Assembly: GCA_013425325.1 (NCBI GenBank)
Contig: JACCLL010000041.1
Span: 1 to 32,692, forward strand
Length of the DNA: 32,692 nucleotides
DNA from: Microcaldota archaeon
Lineage (GTDB): Archaea; Micrarchaeota; Micrarchaeia; Norongarragalinales; UBA8480
Direction: 5' to 3'
Below are positions 7,615-15,124 of the stretch, piece after piece. Made by a program: the position numbers and the translations under genes. Within the stretch, counting starts at the first letter, position 1, and every line of letters begins with the position of its first letter. Below the pieces are notes generated by a model that was not told the origin of the DNA, made no database searches, and worked only from the letters and a program-made list of their open reading frames with translations.

Positions 7615-8862
7615 TTAAAACGCTTTCGGAGGCCTGCCTGCAAAGCCCACTATACGCGGGCGCTGCGACGCCGGAGCGGCGCGCACGGGCTTGGCTGGAG
7701 AAGAGTGGTGCAAGTAGACCGCAATCGCGGTTACGACGTTCGTGAAGACGACTATGAACAAAACGACTTGCGTAATTCCAGGAATCGAAACTCCCCACGC
7801 GGAAGGCAGGAAGGAAAGCACGACGGCCGACAGTCCAGTTGGAATGACGAACGCCTGCAGCAAGTAATCCTGGGCGTTAGGCGACAAAAACTTCATTGAC
7901 ACGACGCGCGCGCACAAAATGCAGGCAAGCGCGGCCACCGACAGAAGAAAGATTGCGAGCGGAACGTTGAATTGAAACACTATTCCGACGTAGACGAAGA
8001 AGAAAGTGCGCACGAAGAAAACCACTTCATCCTGAAACACGTACTGCGCCTTCTGCTGAACTTGTTTTCCCCCGTGAATTATGCGCGAGAGTTCGCCGTA
8101 GCTTCCAAGCACTACTCCGAACGAAAGCACTGAAATGGCTCCGTTGCCGCCTATGAACTCGACTGCGGCGTAAAGAATCAACGCGGCCGCCAGCGTCAAA
8201 ACGTATTCGAATGACTTGTCGTCCAGCGCCTGCACGAGCTTGTTCCACGCAAAACCCGCTATGACTCCGGCAACCACTGCAATGGTAAACGCGGCCGCCA
8301 GCGTGTGCAGCGCGCCGGAAGCGTCGAGCGACTGCGCGGAAAGAAAGCGGAGCACGAGGATGGCGCAAACGCTGCTCAACGCGCCGCTGATGCTTGCCTC
8401 CAAGCTGACCGATATTTTAGTCGACTCGCTTGCCCTAAGCCTGTCGACCAACGCGCCGACTACGGTGGGGCACGTGTCGCTCAAAATGAACGCCAGAAAA
8501 GCCGCGTGAAGCAATGGCCAGCCGAAAACAAAGTAAGCGACGACGGTAATCAACGCGGAAGTAAAGAAGTACGCCAAAACCGAGAAAACCGAGTTCGAAG
8601 GAAGAATCGAAATGACGCGCGAGAAGTTGAAGCGCTGTCCAGCCATGAGCATTATCACGACCAGCGCGAGGGCGGCGAAGAAAGGCATTGCAGCAGTTAG
8701 GGAAGAAGAGTCGACGAAGCCCAGCACCGGCCCGACGATTATTCCGAGCGCAATGAGCATGAGAATGTCGGGAACGTCGGTTACCTCGAAGATTTTAGCC
8801 GCCAGGTAGCCGGCTACTATTATCAAGCCGGACAACGCGATTCCGAAAAGCAAGTCAACCAT
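7615..8862 (-). CDS. CPA2-family cation:proton antiporter
   Basis: A 415-residue integral membrane protein with about 12 hydrophobic segments and no cytoplasmic regulatory domain. It resembles the NapA/KefB-like CPA2 family of Na+/H+ or K+/H+ antiporters. Support includes the N-terminal pattern VPDILMLIALGIIVGP, typical of this family, and the unwound-helix region AFILSDTCPTVVGALVDRL, where CPA members carry the ion-binding Asp (here SDTCP). A helix with SVSLEASISGALSSVCAILVL follows, matching the conserved E-x-x-x-x-D/S region. The likely role is cytoplasmic pH and ion homeostasis; the transported cation cannot be decided. ATG 8862 is 4 bases after the TyrRS stop, so it is co-transcribed with tyrS. 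The C-terminal tail is short and basic. Confidence 0.85.
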   Translation of the reverse strand: MVDLLFGIALSGLIIVAGYLAAKIFEVTDVPDILMLIALGIIVGPVLGFVDSSSLTAAMPFFAALALVVIMLMAGQRFNFSRVISILPSNSVFSVLAYFFTSALITVVAYFVFGWPLLHAAFLAFILSDTCPTVVGALVDRLRASESTKISVSLEASISGALSSVCAILVLRFLSAQSLDASGALHTLAAAFTIAVVAGVIAGFAWNKLVQALDDKSFEYVLTLAAALILYAAVEFIGGNGAISVLSFGVVLGSYGELSRIIHGGKQVQQKAQYVFQDEVVFFVRTFFFVYVGIVFQFNVPLAIFLLSVAALACILCARVVSMKFLSPNAQDYLLQAFVIPTGLSAVVLSFLPSAWGVSIPGITQVVLFIVVFTNVVTAIAVYLHHSSPAKPVRAAPASQRPRIVGFAGRPPKAF

Positions 8863-8866
8863 TTTC

Positions 8867-9952
8867 TCAACGCGTCACTTCAAAGCCCCTTACCTGCGAA
8901 TACAATTCCGCGGCGGCCTTGTTTTTCTCGAAGTGCAAGCGAATCGGTGCAATCAACGCGTCCAGTTCGGTTGCAACCGCGTTCTTCAAGTCAGGCGCTT
9001 TCAGCTTGTCTGCCACGAAGTCCTTTTCGAGAGCAGAGTAAGAGTCGTAGTCAAGCGGGCCCCCGAACTTAGCGGGCCGTTCGACGTGCACTGCCGGCTT
9101 GGCGCGGAAAACGATTTCGCGCGCGTACTCGAGAACAGGATTGCCTTCAACCTGCTTCGGGGGGCAAAAGGCCTTGTTTATCTTGCGCGCTATTTCCTGC
9201 GCCGAGTCGTGGACGAAAATGCATGTTTCGGGCTTGCTCTTGCTCATCTTGGCGTCTATTTCCAAGTCCGCCGCGCTTTCGTCGGACTGGCTTGCGCTGC
9301 CCATTCCCGAAAGCGAGAGAAGCATGCGGTGGTGGACTGCAACCGGCTTCTTGAAACCTATTGAATCCGCGACGTCGCGCGCCAGCATGTTCGCCTTGCG
9401 CTGGTCCATTCCAAGCTGGCAGATGTCCACGCCCATGTGAAAAATGTCGGCGGCCTGCATTGACGGGTAAAACAGTTGCGCGACCTGCTTCACGTCGCCC
9501 TCTTTTCTTCCGGCGATTTGCAGGCACTTCGTCGTCCGCGCCAGAGTGTGGTGCTTGGCGACCAAGATGACTTTCTTCCAGTACTCGCCGTCGTCGAAGT
9601 AGTCCTTGTGCCAGACTACGTTGACTTTGCTCAAATCCACTCCCGCGGCCTTCCAGACTTCCAGAAAGTATTTTCCCACGAGCCGCACGCGCTCGAGGTC
9701 GCCGCCCATTTTGTTGTTTATCCACGCAAACGAGTCGGCCAAAAGCAGGTTGAACTTCACTCCCGCTTTAAGCAAATCCTTGACAAGAAGCGGGCGGTAT
9801 ACGCCGACGGGCAAGTGCGCGACGCCGGATGGCTCGAAGCCGTCGTACGCCAGCGGGTGGTCGTTGGTTTCCAGCAGCGCGCGCAGCTCTTCCTCGGTAA
9901 CCACTTCTTCCGCAATTCCCTTTATGAGTTGAAAACGAGTTTCGACGTCCAT
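8867..9952 (-). CDS. tyrS: Tyrosyl-tRNA synthetase (archaeal type)
   Basis: 361 residues, a class I aminoacyl-tRNA synthetase that attaches tyrosine to tRNA-Tyr. The HIGH-equivalent is FEPSGVAHLPVG near residue 45, followed by the tyrosine-pocket helix region (LLADSFAWINNKMGG). A Q-L-G-M-D-Q-R-K segment (ICQLGMDQRKANMLARDV) matches the amino-acid binding region of archaeal and eukaryotic TyrRS. The KMSKS loop is DAKMSKSKPETCIF. The length matches the compact archaeal/eukaryotic core, without the bacterial S4 domain. The start is ATG 9952; the ORF-track GTG at 9964 adds four residues. A GAGGGTG Shine-Dalgarno sits 9 bases upstream, and the TATA (CTTATTTAAAA) lies about 45 bases upstream, divergent from and shared with the ribosomal operon promoter. 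Confidence 0.95.
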   Translation of the reverse strand: MDVETRFQLIKGIAEEVVTEEELRALLETNDHPLAYDGFEPSGVAHLPVGVYRPLLVKDLLKAGVKFNLLLADSFAWINNKMGGDLERVRLVGKYFLEVWKAAGVDLSKVNVVWHKDYFDDGEYWKKVILVAKHHTLARTTKCLQIAGRKEGDVKQVAQLFYPSMQAADIFHMGVDICQLGMDQRKANMLARDVADSIGFKKPVAVHHRMLLSLSGMGSASQSDESAADLEIDAKMSKSKPETCIFVHDSAQEIARKINKAFCPPKQVEGNPVLEYAREIVFRAKPAVHVERPAKFGGPLDYDSYSALEKDFVADKLKAPDLKNAVATELDALIAPIRLHFEKNKAAAELYSQVRGFEVTR

Positions 9953-9989
9953 AACGCTTCGCACCCTCGGAATTTAAGAGGGAAAAGAG

Positions 9990-10000
9990 TTTTAAATAAG
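9990..10000. promoter_or_regulatory. Shared divergent TATA element between tyrS and the L30e operon
   Basis: TTTTAAATAAG contains a self-complementary TTTAAA core and reads as a TATA box on both strands. On minus it would start transcription near 9971, a ~19-base leader for tyrS. On plus it would start near 10025, leaving a ~95-base leader for rpl30e. A second AT-rich element (AAAATTAATTGC, ~10007-10018) could serve the plus strand instead. Confidence 0.5.
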
Positions 10001-10020
10001 GTTCGCAAAATTAATTGCAA

Positions 10021-10118
10021 CTCATTTTCTTAAAATGGGGAGTTGACCCTTCGCGGGAAGGGTAGAGAACCATGAGAGCGTCTCGCTTTCTAGGGAATAC
10101 TGAAAAGGTGCATTTAAC
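10021..10118 (+). promoter_or_regulatory. Structured 5' leader of the L30e-NusA-S12-S7-EF2 operon
   Basis: Three consecutive hairpins can form before the L30e start: CATTTT/AAAATG with a 3-base loop (10023-10037), ACCCTTC/GAAGGGT with a 4-base loop (10046-10063), and GAGAGCG/CGCTTTC with a 3-base loop and one G-U (10074-10090). Most other genes here look leaderless, so a ~95-base structured leader is unusual. AGGTG (10106-10110) is the Shine-Dalgarno, 8 bases before ATG 10119. Regulatory function is inference. Confidence 0.45.
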
Positions 10119-10421
10119 ATGGACTTGAACAAGTCGATCCGCATGGCAGTCGACACCGGCAAAGTCGTGCTTGGCAGCGACAAGACGACCAAGGCGGCGT
10201 TGAGCGGAAACGCGAAAATGATCATAGTAGCCGCAAACTGTCCTGCCGAGCGCAAGCAGGACTTGAAGCACTACAGCCAGTTGTCCGACGTTCCCGTGCT
10301 GGAATACATTGGAAGCGCGATTGAACTGGGAAACGTGTGCGGAAAACCATTTCCAGTAGCTGCAATGACGGTTCTCGACGCGGGAAACTCGGACTTGCTC
10401 GACGCAGTGAAGAAACAGTGA
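10119..10421 (+). CDS. rpl30e: 50S ribosomal protein L30e
   Basis: 100 residues covering the whole L7Ae/L30e/S12e/Gadd45-like fold. Family landmarks are the N-terminal helix followed by GKVVLGSDKTTKAALSG, the strand AKMIIVAANCP, and the loop and helix DVPVLEYIGSAIELGNVCGKPFPVAAMTV, all diagnostic of L30e. The protein is a component of the large ribosomal subunit and binds kink-turn-type RNA. It is the first gene of a five-gene translation operon, as in many archaea where rpl30e precedes nusA-like and rps12. ATG 10119 has an AGGTG Shine-Dalgarno. Because L30 in yeast and L7Ae in archaea can bind their own mRNA, the hairpin-rich leader is a candidate autoregulatory site; that is inference. Confidence 0.95.
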   Translation: MDLNKSIRMAVDTGKVVLGSDKTTKAALSGNAKMIIVAANCPAERKQDLKHYSQLSDVPVLEYIGSAIELGNVCGKPFPVAAMTVLDAGNSDLLDAVKKQ

Positions 10422-10428
10422 TTTTGTA

Positions 10429-10848
10429 ATGCCGACGCTTTCCCTGGAAGACATTCAGCTCATGAACTTCATTGAGACGAGCACCGGCGCCAAGGCCAAC
10501 GACCTGGTGCGCGAAGACGACACCCTGATAATAGTCGTCCAAAAAGGCGACTTGGGAAAAGCAATAGGCAAAGGCGGCGCAAACGCGCAGAAGCTCAAGC
10601 AGAAAATCGGGAAGGAAATTGCGGTAATCGAAGACGCGGACGACCCCAAGACTTTCGTCGCAAACGCCCTGGCACCCGCGGTGCTGCGCAGCGTCGACAT
10701 CTCCGAAGAAGGGGGAAGGAAAGTCGCGGTCGTAAGCGTTGACGCAAAGAACAAGGGAAGCGCAATAGGAAGAGGCGGCGAGAAAATCAAGAGAGCCCGC
10801 ATTCTGATGCAAAGAAAATTCGGTTTTGACGACGTGAAAATACGCTGA
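10429..10848 (+). CDS. nusA: NusA-like KH-domain transcription factor
   Basis: 139 residues made of two KH domains with no S1 domain, the usual form of archaeal NusA-like proteins. KH1 contains GKAIGKGGANAQKL and KH2 contains GSAIGRGGEKIKRA; both keep the GxxG RNA-binding loop. Family knowledge places it in transcription elongation/termination or RNA binding near rRNA and ribosomal-protein operons. Its exact role in archaea is less well established. It starts at ATG 10429, 7 bases after the L30e stop, and is followed 13 bases later by rps12. This is the conserved archaeal order rpl30e-nusA-rps12-rps7-EF2. Confidence 0.93.
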   Translation: MPTLSLEDIQLMNFIETSTGAKANDLVREDDTLIIVVQKGDLGKAIGKGGANAQKLKQKIGKEIAVIEDADDPKTFVANALAPAVLRSVDISEEGGRKVAVVSVDAKNKGSAIGRGGEKIKRARILMQRKFGFDDVKIR

Positions 10849-10861
10849 AAAGGTGAATTGA

Positions 10862-11290
10862 TTGGGAAAGGGATTGTTCGCGGGAAGACAGCTTGAACGC
10901 AACCGCAAGAGAATGCGGTGGAAGAAAAAGCCGTGGAAGCGAAAAGCGCTCGGCCTCAAGTTCAAGTACGACCCGCTCGAAGGAGCGCCCCAAGCCAAGG
11001 GAATAGTCATAAAGAAGGAAGGCAAGGAACAAAAACAGCCTCACTCGGGAATCATCAAATGCGTGCGCGTTCAATTAATCAAGAACGGAAAGAAAGTCAG
11101 CGCACACTGCCCGCGAGACAAGGCAATCGATTTCATTGACGAGCACGACGAAGTCACCATCGCGGGACTCGGAGGCTCGCAGAGAGGACAAATGGGCTCG
11201 ATTCCCGGAGTCCGCTACAAAGTAGTCGCAGTAAACGGCATCGACCTCGACCAACTGAGGACGAAGAAGAAAGAAAAGCCCAAGAGGTAA
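10862..11290 (+). CDS. rps12: 30S ribosomal protein S12
   Basis: 142 residues of archaeal/eukaryotic S12 (uS12). The sequence contains the basic N-terminus ([19 protein letters not shown]) and [14 protein letters not shown]. It also has the decoding-centre loops [23 protein letters not shown] and [19 protein letters not shown]. The protein sits at the decoding site of the small subunit and affects accuracy. The start codon is TTG at 10862; AGGTG at 10851-10855 lies 6 bases upstream and fixes it, and the family N-terminus [11 protein letters not shown] fits. The C-terminus carries a lysine/arginine-rich tail. It is third in the translation operon. Confidence 0.95.
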   Translation: MGKGLFAGRQLERNRKRMRWKKKPWKRKALGLKFKYDPLEGAPQAKGIVIKKEGKEQKQPHSGIIKCVRVQLIKNGKKVSAHCPRDKAIDFIDEHDEVTIAGLGGSQRGQMGSIPGVRYKVVAVNGIDLDQLRTKKKEKPKR

Positions 11291-11296
11291 GTCTGC

Positions 11297-11899
11297 ATGG
11301 AAAAACTGTTCGGAAAATACTCGTACGAAGGAATAGTCGTAAACGACCCCAGCTTGGCTCCATACGTTTCGCTGAAGCCGCTGGAATACCCGCACACTTA
11401 CGCGCGGCACGCCAACAAACAATTCGCGAAAGCAAAAGTCAACCTCGTAGAGAGGCTGGCGAACAAGCTCATGCGCGGCGGAACAGGAGAAAAGCTTGGA
11501 GGAAAAGTCATTCGCACGCACGGAAAACTCCAGGGCAAGAAAACCAAGGTCCTGCGCATAGTCGAAGAAGCTTTTGCGAAAGTCTCGGACGAAACCAAGC
11601 AAAACCCGATACAGCTCCTCGTACGCGCAGTCGAAAACTCGGCTCCCCGCGAAGACGTCACGAGAGTGCGCATGGGAGGAATCGCCTACCAAGTCGCGAC
11701 CGACGTCGGCGCACAACGACGCCTGGACATGGCGTTGCGCAACATCGCGCTGTCCGCAATCACGGGTTCGTTCGGAAAGCCGACTAACCTCGCGCAAGCC
11801 CTCGCCAAGGAAATCATTCTTGCGGGCTCGGGAAGCGCGGACAGTTACGCAATAAAACGCAGGAACGACACCGAACGCATGGCAAAGTCGGCGAGGTAA
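11297..11899 (+). CDS. rps7: 30S ribosomal protein S7
   Basis: 200 residues of archaeal S7 (uS7), the primary assembly protein of the small-subunit head, which binds the 3' major domain of 16S rRNA. Recognisable blocks are RHANKQFAKAKVNLVERLANKLMRGG, the helical core NPIQLLVRAVENSAPREDVTRVRMGGIAYQV and VGAQRRLDMALRNIALSA. The C-terminus is AKEIILAGSGSADSYAIKRRNDTERMAKSAR. The length suits the archaeal form. ATG 11297 is preceded by GAGGTAA, which overlaps the S12 stop, suggesting translational coupling. EF-2 follows 26 bases later. Confidence 0.95.
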   Translation: MEKLFGKYSYEGIVVNDPSLAPYVSLKPLEYPHTYARHANKQFAKAKVNLVERLANKLMRGGTGEKLGGKVIRTHGKLQGKKTKVLRIVEEAFAKVSDETKQNPIQLLVRAVENSAPREDVTRVRMGGIAYQVATDVGAQRRLDMALRNIALSAITGSFGKPTNLAQALAKEIILAGSGSADSYAIKRRNDTERMAKSAR

Positions 11900-11925
11900 A
11901 AAATTTTCAAAGAGAGTGAGTGAAA

Positions 11926-14115
11926 ATGGCGAAGAAAGAAGTAGTCGCAGAACACGTAGCACAACTCATGAAAAACCGCGAAAACATCCGCAACATCGGC
12001 ATCGTGGCACACGTGGACCACGGCAAGTCCACTTTAAGCGACACGCTGGTGGCAAGAGCGGGACTGATTTCCCAGGAACTCGCCGGAGAACAGAGAGTCC
12101 TCGACTTCGAAGAACTCGAGCAACAACGCGGAATCACCATCAAAGCAGCCAACATCTCGATTCCCGTCAACTTCAGGGAAAAAGACTACCTCATCAACCT
12201 CATCGACACGCCGGGGCACGTGGACTTCGGAGGACACGTCACGCGAGCGCTCCGCGCCGTCGACGGATGCATCCTCGTAGTCGACTGCGTCGAAGGAATC
12301 ATGCCCCAAACCGAAACCGTGCTGCGCCAGGCGCTGAAAGAAAAAGTCAAGCCCGTCCTCTTCATAAACAAGATAGACCGCTTCATCAACGAACTCAAGC
12401 TCGACTCGAACGCAATGCAGCAAAAGTTCCTGCGCATAATCACGGGCGTAAACAAGTTGATCAACAACTACGGCCCCGCCGAGTTCAAGGAAGCCTGGCA
12501 AATCAAAGTAGAGTCAGGCAACGTCGCATTCGGAACCGCGTTCAACAAATGGGCCATTTCCTACCCCGTAATGAAGGAAAAGAACGTCAGCTTCAAGAAA
12601 ATGTACGAACTCTGCGCAGCCGGACAGCACAAGGAACTCCAGCAAATAGCGCCGCTCGCCGACGTAATACTCGAGTTGATTCTAGACCAGCTGCCAAACC
12701 CCCTGATTGCGCAGAAGTACCGCGTTCCAACCCTCTGGCACGGCGACTTGACCACCGAAGAAGGAAAAGGAATGATGGAATGCAACCCCAAAGCCAAAGT
12801 CTGCTTCGCAGTCACCGCAATCCAGATGGACCCCCACGCAGGAGAAGTCGCAGTCGGACGACTCTTCTCAGGAACCCTGCGCAAAGGAAGCGAACTCTAC
12901 GTCGCCTCCCAGTACAAGACGGAAAAACTCCAGCAAGTCGCGATTTACATGGGACCCGACCGAGTCATTCTCGACGAAGTGCCGGCAGGCAACATCGTCG
13001 CCCTAGTCGGGTTGAAGGAAGTCTACGCAGGAGAAACAATCAGCGAAGGCGAAATGGCCCACACTTTCGAAAAAATCAAGCACCACAGCGAACCAGTAGT
13101 CACGAAATCAATTGAAGCCAAGAACCCGAAGGACCTCGTCCGCCTGACTGACGTGTTGCACAAGATGGCGAAGGAAGACCCGACTATAAGAGTAGAACTC
13201 AACCAAGCCACGGGAGAACACTTACTCAGCGGAATGGGAGAACTGCACCTGGAAATCATCGAGTACAAAATCCGCAAGGAAAAAGGCATTGAAATCATCA
13301 CCACGCCGCCGATCGTCGTCTACCACGAAACCATTTTCGGAAAAGGACCCGTGCTGGAAGGCAAGTCGCCCAACAAGCACAACAAGTTCAAGATAAGCGT
13401 CGAACCCCTCGAAGAAACCGTGTTGAAGGCCTTCAACGAAGGAGAAATCGACGAAAAAATGAAGGGCAAAGACCTCCAAGAACGCCTGCTAAAAGCCGGC
13501 TTGCCGCGCGAAGAATCAAAGAAAGTGCTGGCAATACACGAAAACAACATTTTCATCGACGCAACCAAAGGCGTGCAATACCTGCAGGACATCATGGAAC
13601 TGATGATCGAAGCATTCGAGGAAGCAGTCGAACAAGGACCACTAGCGAAAGAAAAATGCATCGGAGTCAAAGTCAAGCTAACCGACGCGACGATCCACGT
13701 CGACCCCGCCCACCGCGGACCAGCGCAAATCATGCCGGCGGTAAAACGCCCGATTTACGCGGGAATGCTGCAGGCGCAGTGCGCGCTGCTCGAACCCAAG
13801 CAAAAGCTCGTCGTAAACAGCCCCAGCGAGTACATGAGCGGAATAATCAACCAAATCCAAGGACGCCGCGGACAAATCCAGGACATGATCCAAGAAGGAG
13901 AAGCAGTCACCATCGAAGCCAAGGTCCCGGTTGCTGAAATGTTCGGATTCGCCTCCGAAATCCGCAGCGCATCGCAGGGACGAGCCGTTTGGTACACGGA
14001 GTACGCCGGATACGAAAAACTTCCGACCGAACTCCAGAACCGCGTCGTCACGCAAATCCGCAAGCGCAAAGGCGAGCCCGAAAACCCGCCGACGCCAAGC
14101 GACTTCCTCGACTGA
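11926..14115 (+). CDS. fusA: Translation elongation factor EF-2
   Basis: 729 residues of archaeal EF-2, the GTPase that drives ribosomal translocation. G-domain motifs are AHVDHGKST (P-loop), RGITI (switch I), DTPGHVDF (G3) and NKIDR (G4). Domain II (GEVAVGRLFSGTL), domain III, domain IV and a C-terminal domain V follow. In domain IV the loop HVDPAHRGPAQIMPAVKR keeps the histidine that is converted to diphthamide in most archaea and eukaryotes. The start is ATG 11926; the GTG two codons earlier (11920) is an alternative. It is the last gene of the translation operon, followed by a small hairpin and a T-rich tract. A 399-residue ORF in another plus frame across this gene is a shadow. Confidence 0.96.
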   Translation: MAKKEVVAEHVAQLMKNRENIRNIGIVAHVDHGKSTLSDTLVARAGLISQELAGEQRVLDFEELEQQRGITIKAANISIPVNFREKDYLINLIDTPGHVDFGGHVTRALRAVDGCILVVDCVEGIMPQTETVLRQALKEKVKPVLFINKIDRFINELKLDSNAMQQKFLRIITGVNKLINNYGPAEFKEAWQIKVESGNVAFGTAFNKWAISYPVMKEKNVSFKKMYELCAAGQHKELQQIAPLADVILELILDQLPNPLIAQKYRVPTLWHGDLTTEEGKGMMECNPKAKVCFAVTAIQMDPHAGEVAVGRLFSGTLRKGSELYVASQYKTEKLQQVAIYMGPDRVILDEVPAGNIVALVGLKEVYAGETISEGEMAHTFEKIKHHSEPVVTKSIEAKNPKDLVRLTDVLHKMAKEDPTIRVELNQATGEHLLSGMGELHLEIIEYKIRKEKGIEIITTPPIVVYHETIFGKGPVLEGKSPNKHNKFKISVEPLEETVLKAFNEGEIDEKMKGKDLQERLLKAGLPREESKKVLAIHENNIFIDATKGVQYLQDIMELMIEAFEEAVEQGPLAKEKCIGVKVKLTDATIHVDPAHRGPAQIMPAVKRPIYAGMLQAQCALLEPKQKLVVNSPSEYMSGIINQIQGRRGQIQDMIQEGEAVTIEAKVPVAEMFGFASEIRSASQGRAVWYTEYAGYEKLPTELQNRVVTQIRKRKGEPENPPTPSDFLD

Positions 14116-14143
14116 GGAAGCCCTTCCTTTTCTTTATTTTTTA
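14116..14143 (+). terminator. Terminator after the EF-2 operon
   Basis: Directly after the EF-2 stop, GGAAG/CTTCC can pair (14116-14127). A pyrimidine-rich tract with T runs follows (CTTTTCTTTATTTTTT). U-rich tracts are the usual archaeal termination signal, and it lies between the operon and the next promoter. Confidence 0.6.
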
Positions 14144-14163
14144 CCCGGAGGACCGCATAAACC

Positions 14164-14215
14164 TTACCCCTACAATTTAACAAAAATAGCAACTTTTATA
14201 AATAAGTAGGGGTAA
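14164..14215 (+). promoter_or_regulatory. Promoter of the Fic gene flanked by a perfect inverted repeat
   Basis: TTACCCCTAC (14164-14173) and its exact complement GTAGGGGTAA (14206-14215) flank a 32-base AT-rich spacer. The spacer ends in a strong TATA box, TTTTATAAATA (14194-14204), whose centre is 26 bases before ATG 14225, implying a leaderless transcript. The right arm lies between TATA and the start site, the left arm upstream, a geometry expected of a repressor operator. A long-stem RNA hairpin is unlikely because the left arm would not be transcribed. Confidence 0.6.
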
Positions 14216-14224
14216 AACTTTTTC

Positions 14225-15124
14225 ATGGCTTCGATTCGGAAAAGGAAAGTGGGAAAGCACACATACTACTACTTGGAACACGCGCTGCGCAGGAACGGAA
14301 AAGTGGAAAAGCGCGAGCTCTACCTAGGCAAGACTCTTCCCAAAAACCTTAACGAAATCAAAAGCAACTTTCTCGGTCAGGTCTACAAAGAAAAATGGTT
14401 TTCCGCCCTGGAAAAAATAAGGAACGCCGCCGCAAAAGAAAACCGCGTCACCCCGCCGTCCGCGCGCGAACAGGAACTGGAAAAGTTTTCCATAAAATTC
14501 ACTTACGACACGCAGCGTATCGAAGGCTCTACGTTGACGCTTCGCGAAACGGCAGACTTGCTCGAGAAAGGCATTTCCCCCCGCGCGAAACCAGTCCGCG
14601 ACGCAAAGGAAGCCGAAGCACACCAAAAACTATTTTACGAAATGCTTGAAACTAAGAAGAATCCTTCGCTCCAACTGGTTTTGGAATGGCACCACAAACT
14701 CTTTTCAGAAACCAAGCCGGACCTCGCAGGCAAAGTGAGACAACACCAGGTAGCAATTGCGGGAAGCAGGTTCATGCCGCCTTCGCCGGCCGAAGTACCG
14801 CCGTTGCTCGGCGAGTTTTTCAAGTGGTATGCGCGGAGCAAGGACAAGACGCATCCCGTCGAACTAGCTGCGCTCGCGCACTTGAAGTTCGTCACAATTC
14901 ATCCCTTCGCAGACGGCAACGGCAGAGTCTCAAGGCTTTTGATGAACTTTGTGCTATATCGCAACGGATTCCCAATGCTGAACATTCCTTACGAAGGAAG
15001 AAGCGGTTACTACCGCGCGCTTGAACGCGCGCAAACCAAGCGCTTAGACGCCACGTTCGTCCAATGGCTCTTCAAACGATACCTAAAGGAATACGCGCGC
15101 TACCTGAAGGTCAAACAAAAATGA
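14225..15124 (+). CDS. Fic-domain AMPylase-like protein with N-terminal inhibitory motif
   Basis: 299 residues. The Fic core carries the full catalytic motif HPFADGNGR at residues 226-234 (catalytic His226), so it should be able to transfer AMP or a similar group to a protein hydroxyl. Upstream, TQRIEG (96-101) fits the inhibitory helix signature [S/T]-x3-E-[G/N], with Glu100 as the blocking residue, so it looks like an autoinhibited class II Fic. A flap (AGSRFMPPSPAEVPPLL) lies between them. The first ~45 residues (TYYYLEHALRRNGKVEKR) form a basic beta domain common at the front of archaeal Fic proteins and some transposases. No antitoxin gene is adjacent. Its promoter is flanked by a 10-base inverted repeat. 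Its stop overlaps the ogg start (ATGA). Confidence 0.9.
   Translation: MASIRKRKVGKHTYYYLEHALRRNGKVEKRELYLGKTLPKNLNEIKSNFLGQVYKEKWFSALEKIRNAAAKENRVTPPSAREQELEKFSIKFTYDTQRIEGSTLTLRETADLLEKGISPRAKPVRDAKEAEAHQKLFYEMLETKKNPSLQLVLEWHHKLFSETKPDLAGKVRQHQVAIAGSRFMPPSPAEVPPLLGEFFKWYARSKDKTHPVELAALAHLKFVTIHPFADGNGRVSRLLMNFVLYRNGFPMLNIPYEGRSGYYRALERAQTKRLDATFVQWLFKRYLKEYARYLKVKQK

Noticed and set aside
7580-7798. 73-residue N-terminal extension of the propeller-peptidase ORF
   Set aside because: It overlaps the antiporter gene in another frame; the signal peptide and Shine-Dalgarno place the start at 7579.
10041-10070. Definite kink-turn in the L30e leader
   Set aside because: The internal loop lacks clear tandem sheared G-A pairs and the outer stem is only 3 pairs, so I list it only as a hypothesis.
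11916-13115. 399-residue plus-strand ORF over EF-2
   Set aside because: It is a shifted frame of EF-2, very Arg/Pro/His-rich with no domain; EF-2 in the other frame is unambiguous.
14225-14360. Transposase remnant at the Fic N-terminus
   Set aside because: The basic YYYLEH segment resembles some transposase N-termini, but it is in frame with an intact Fic domain and is common in archaeal Fic proteins.
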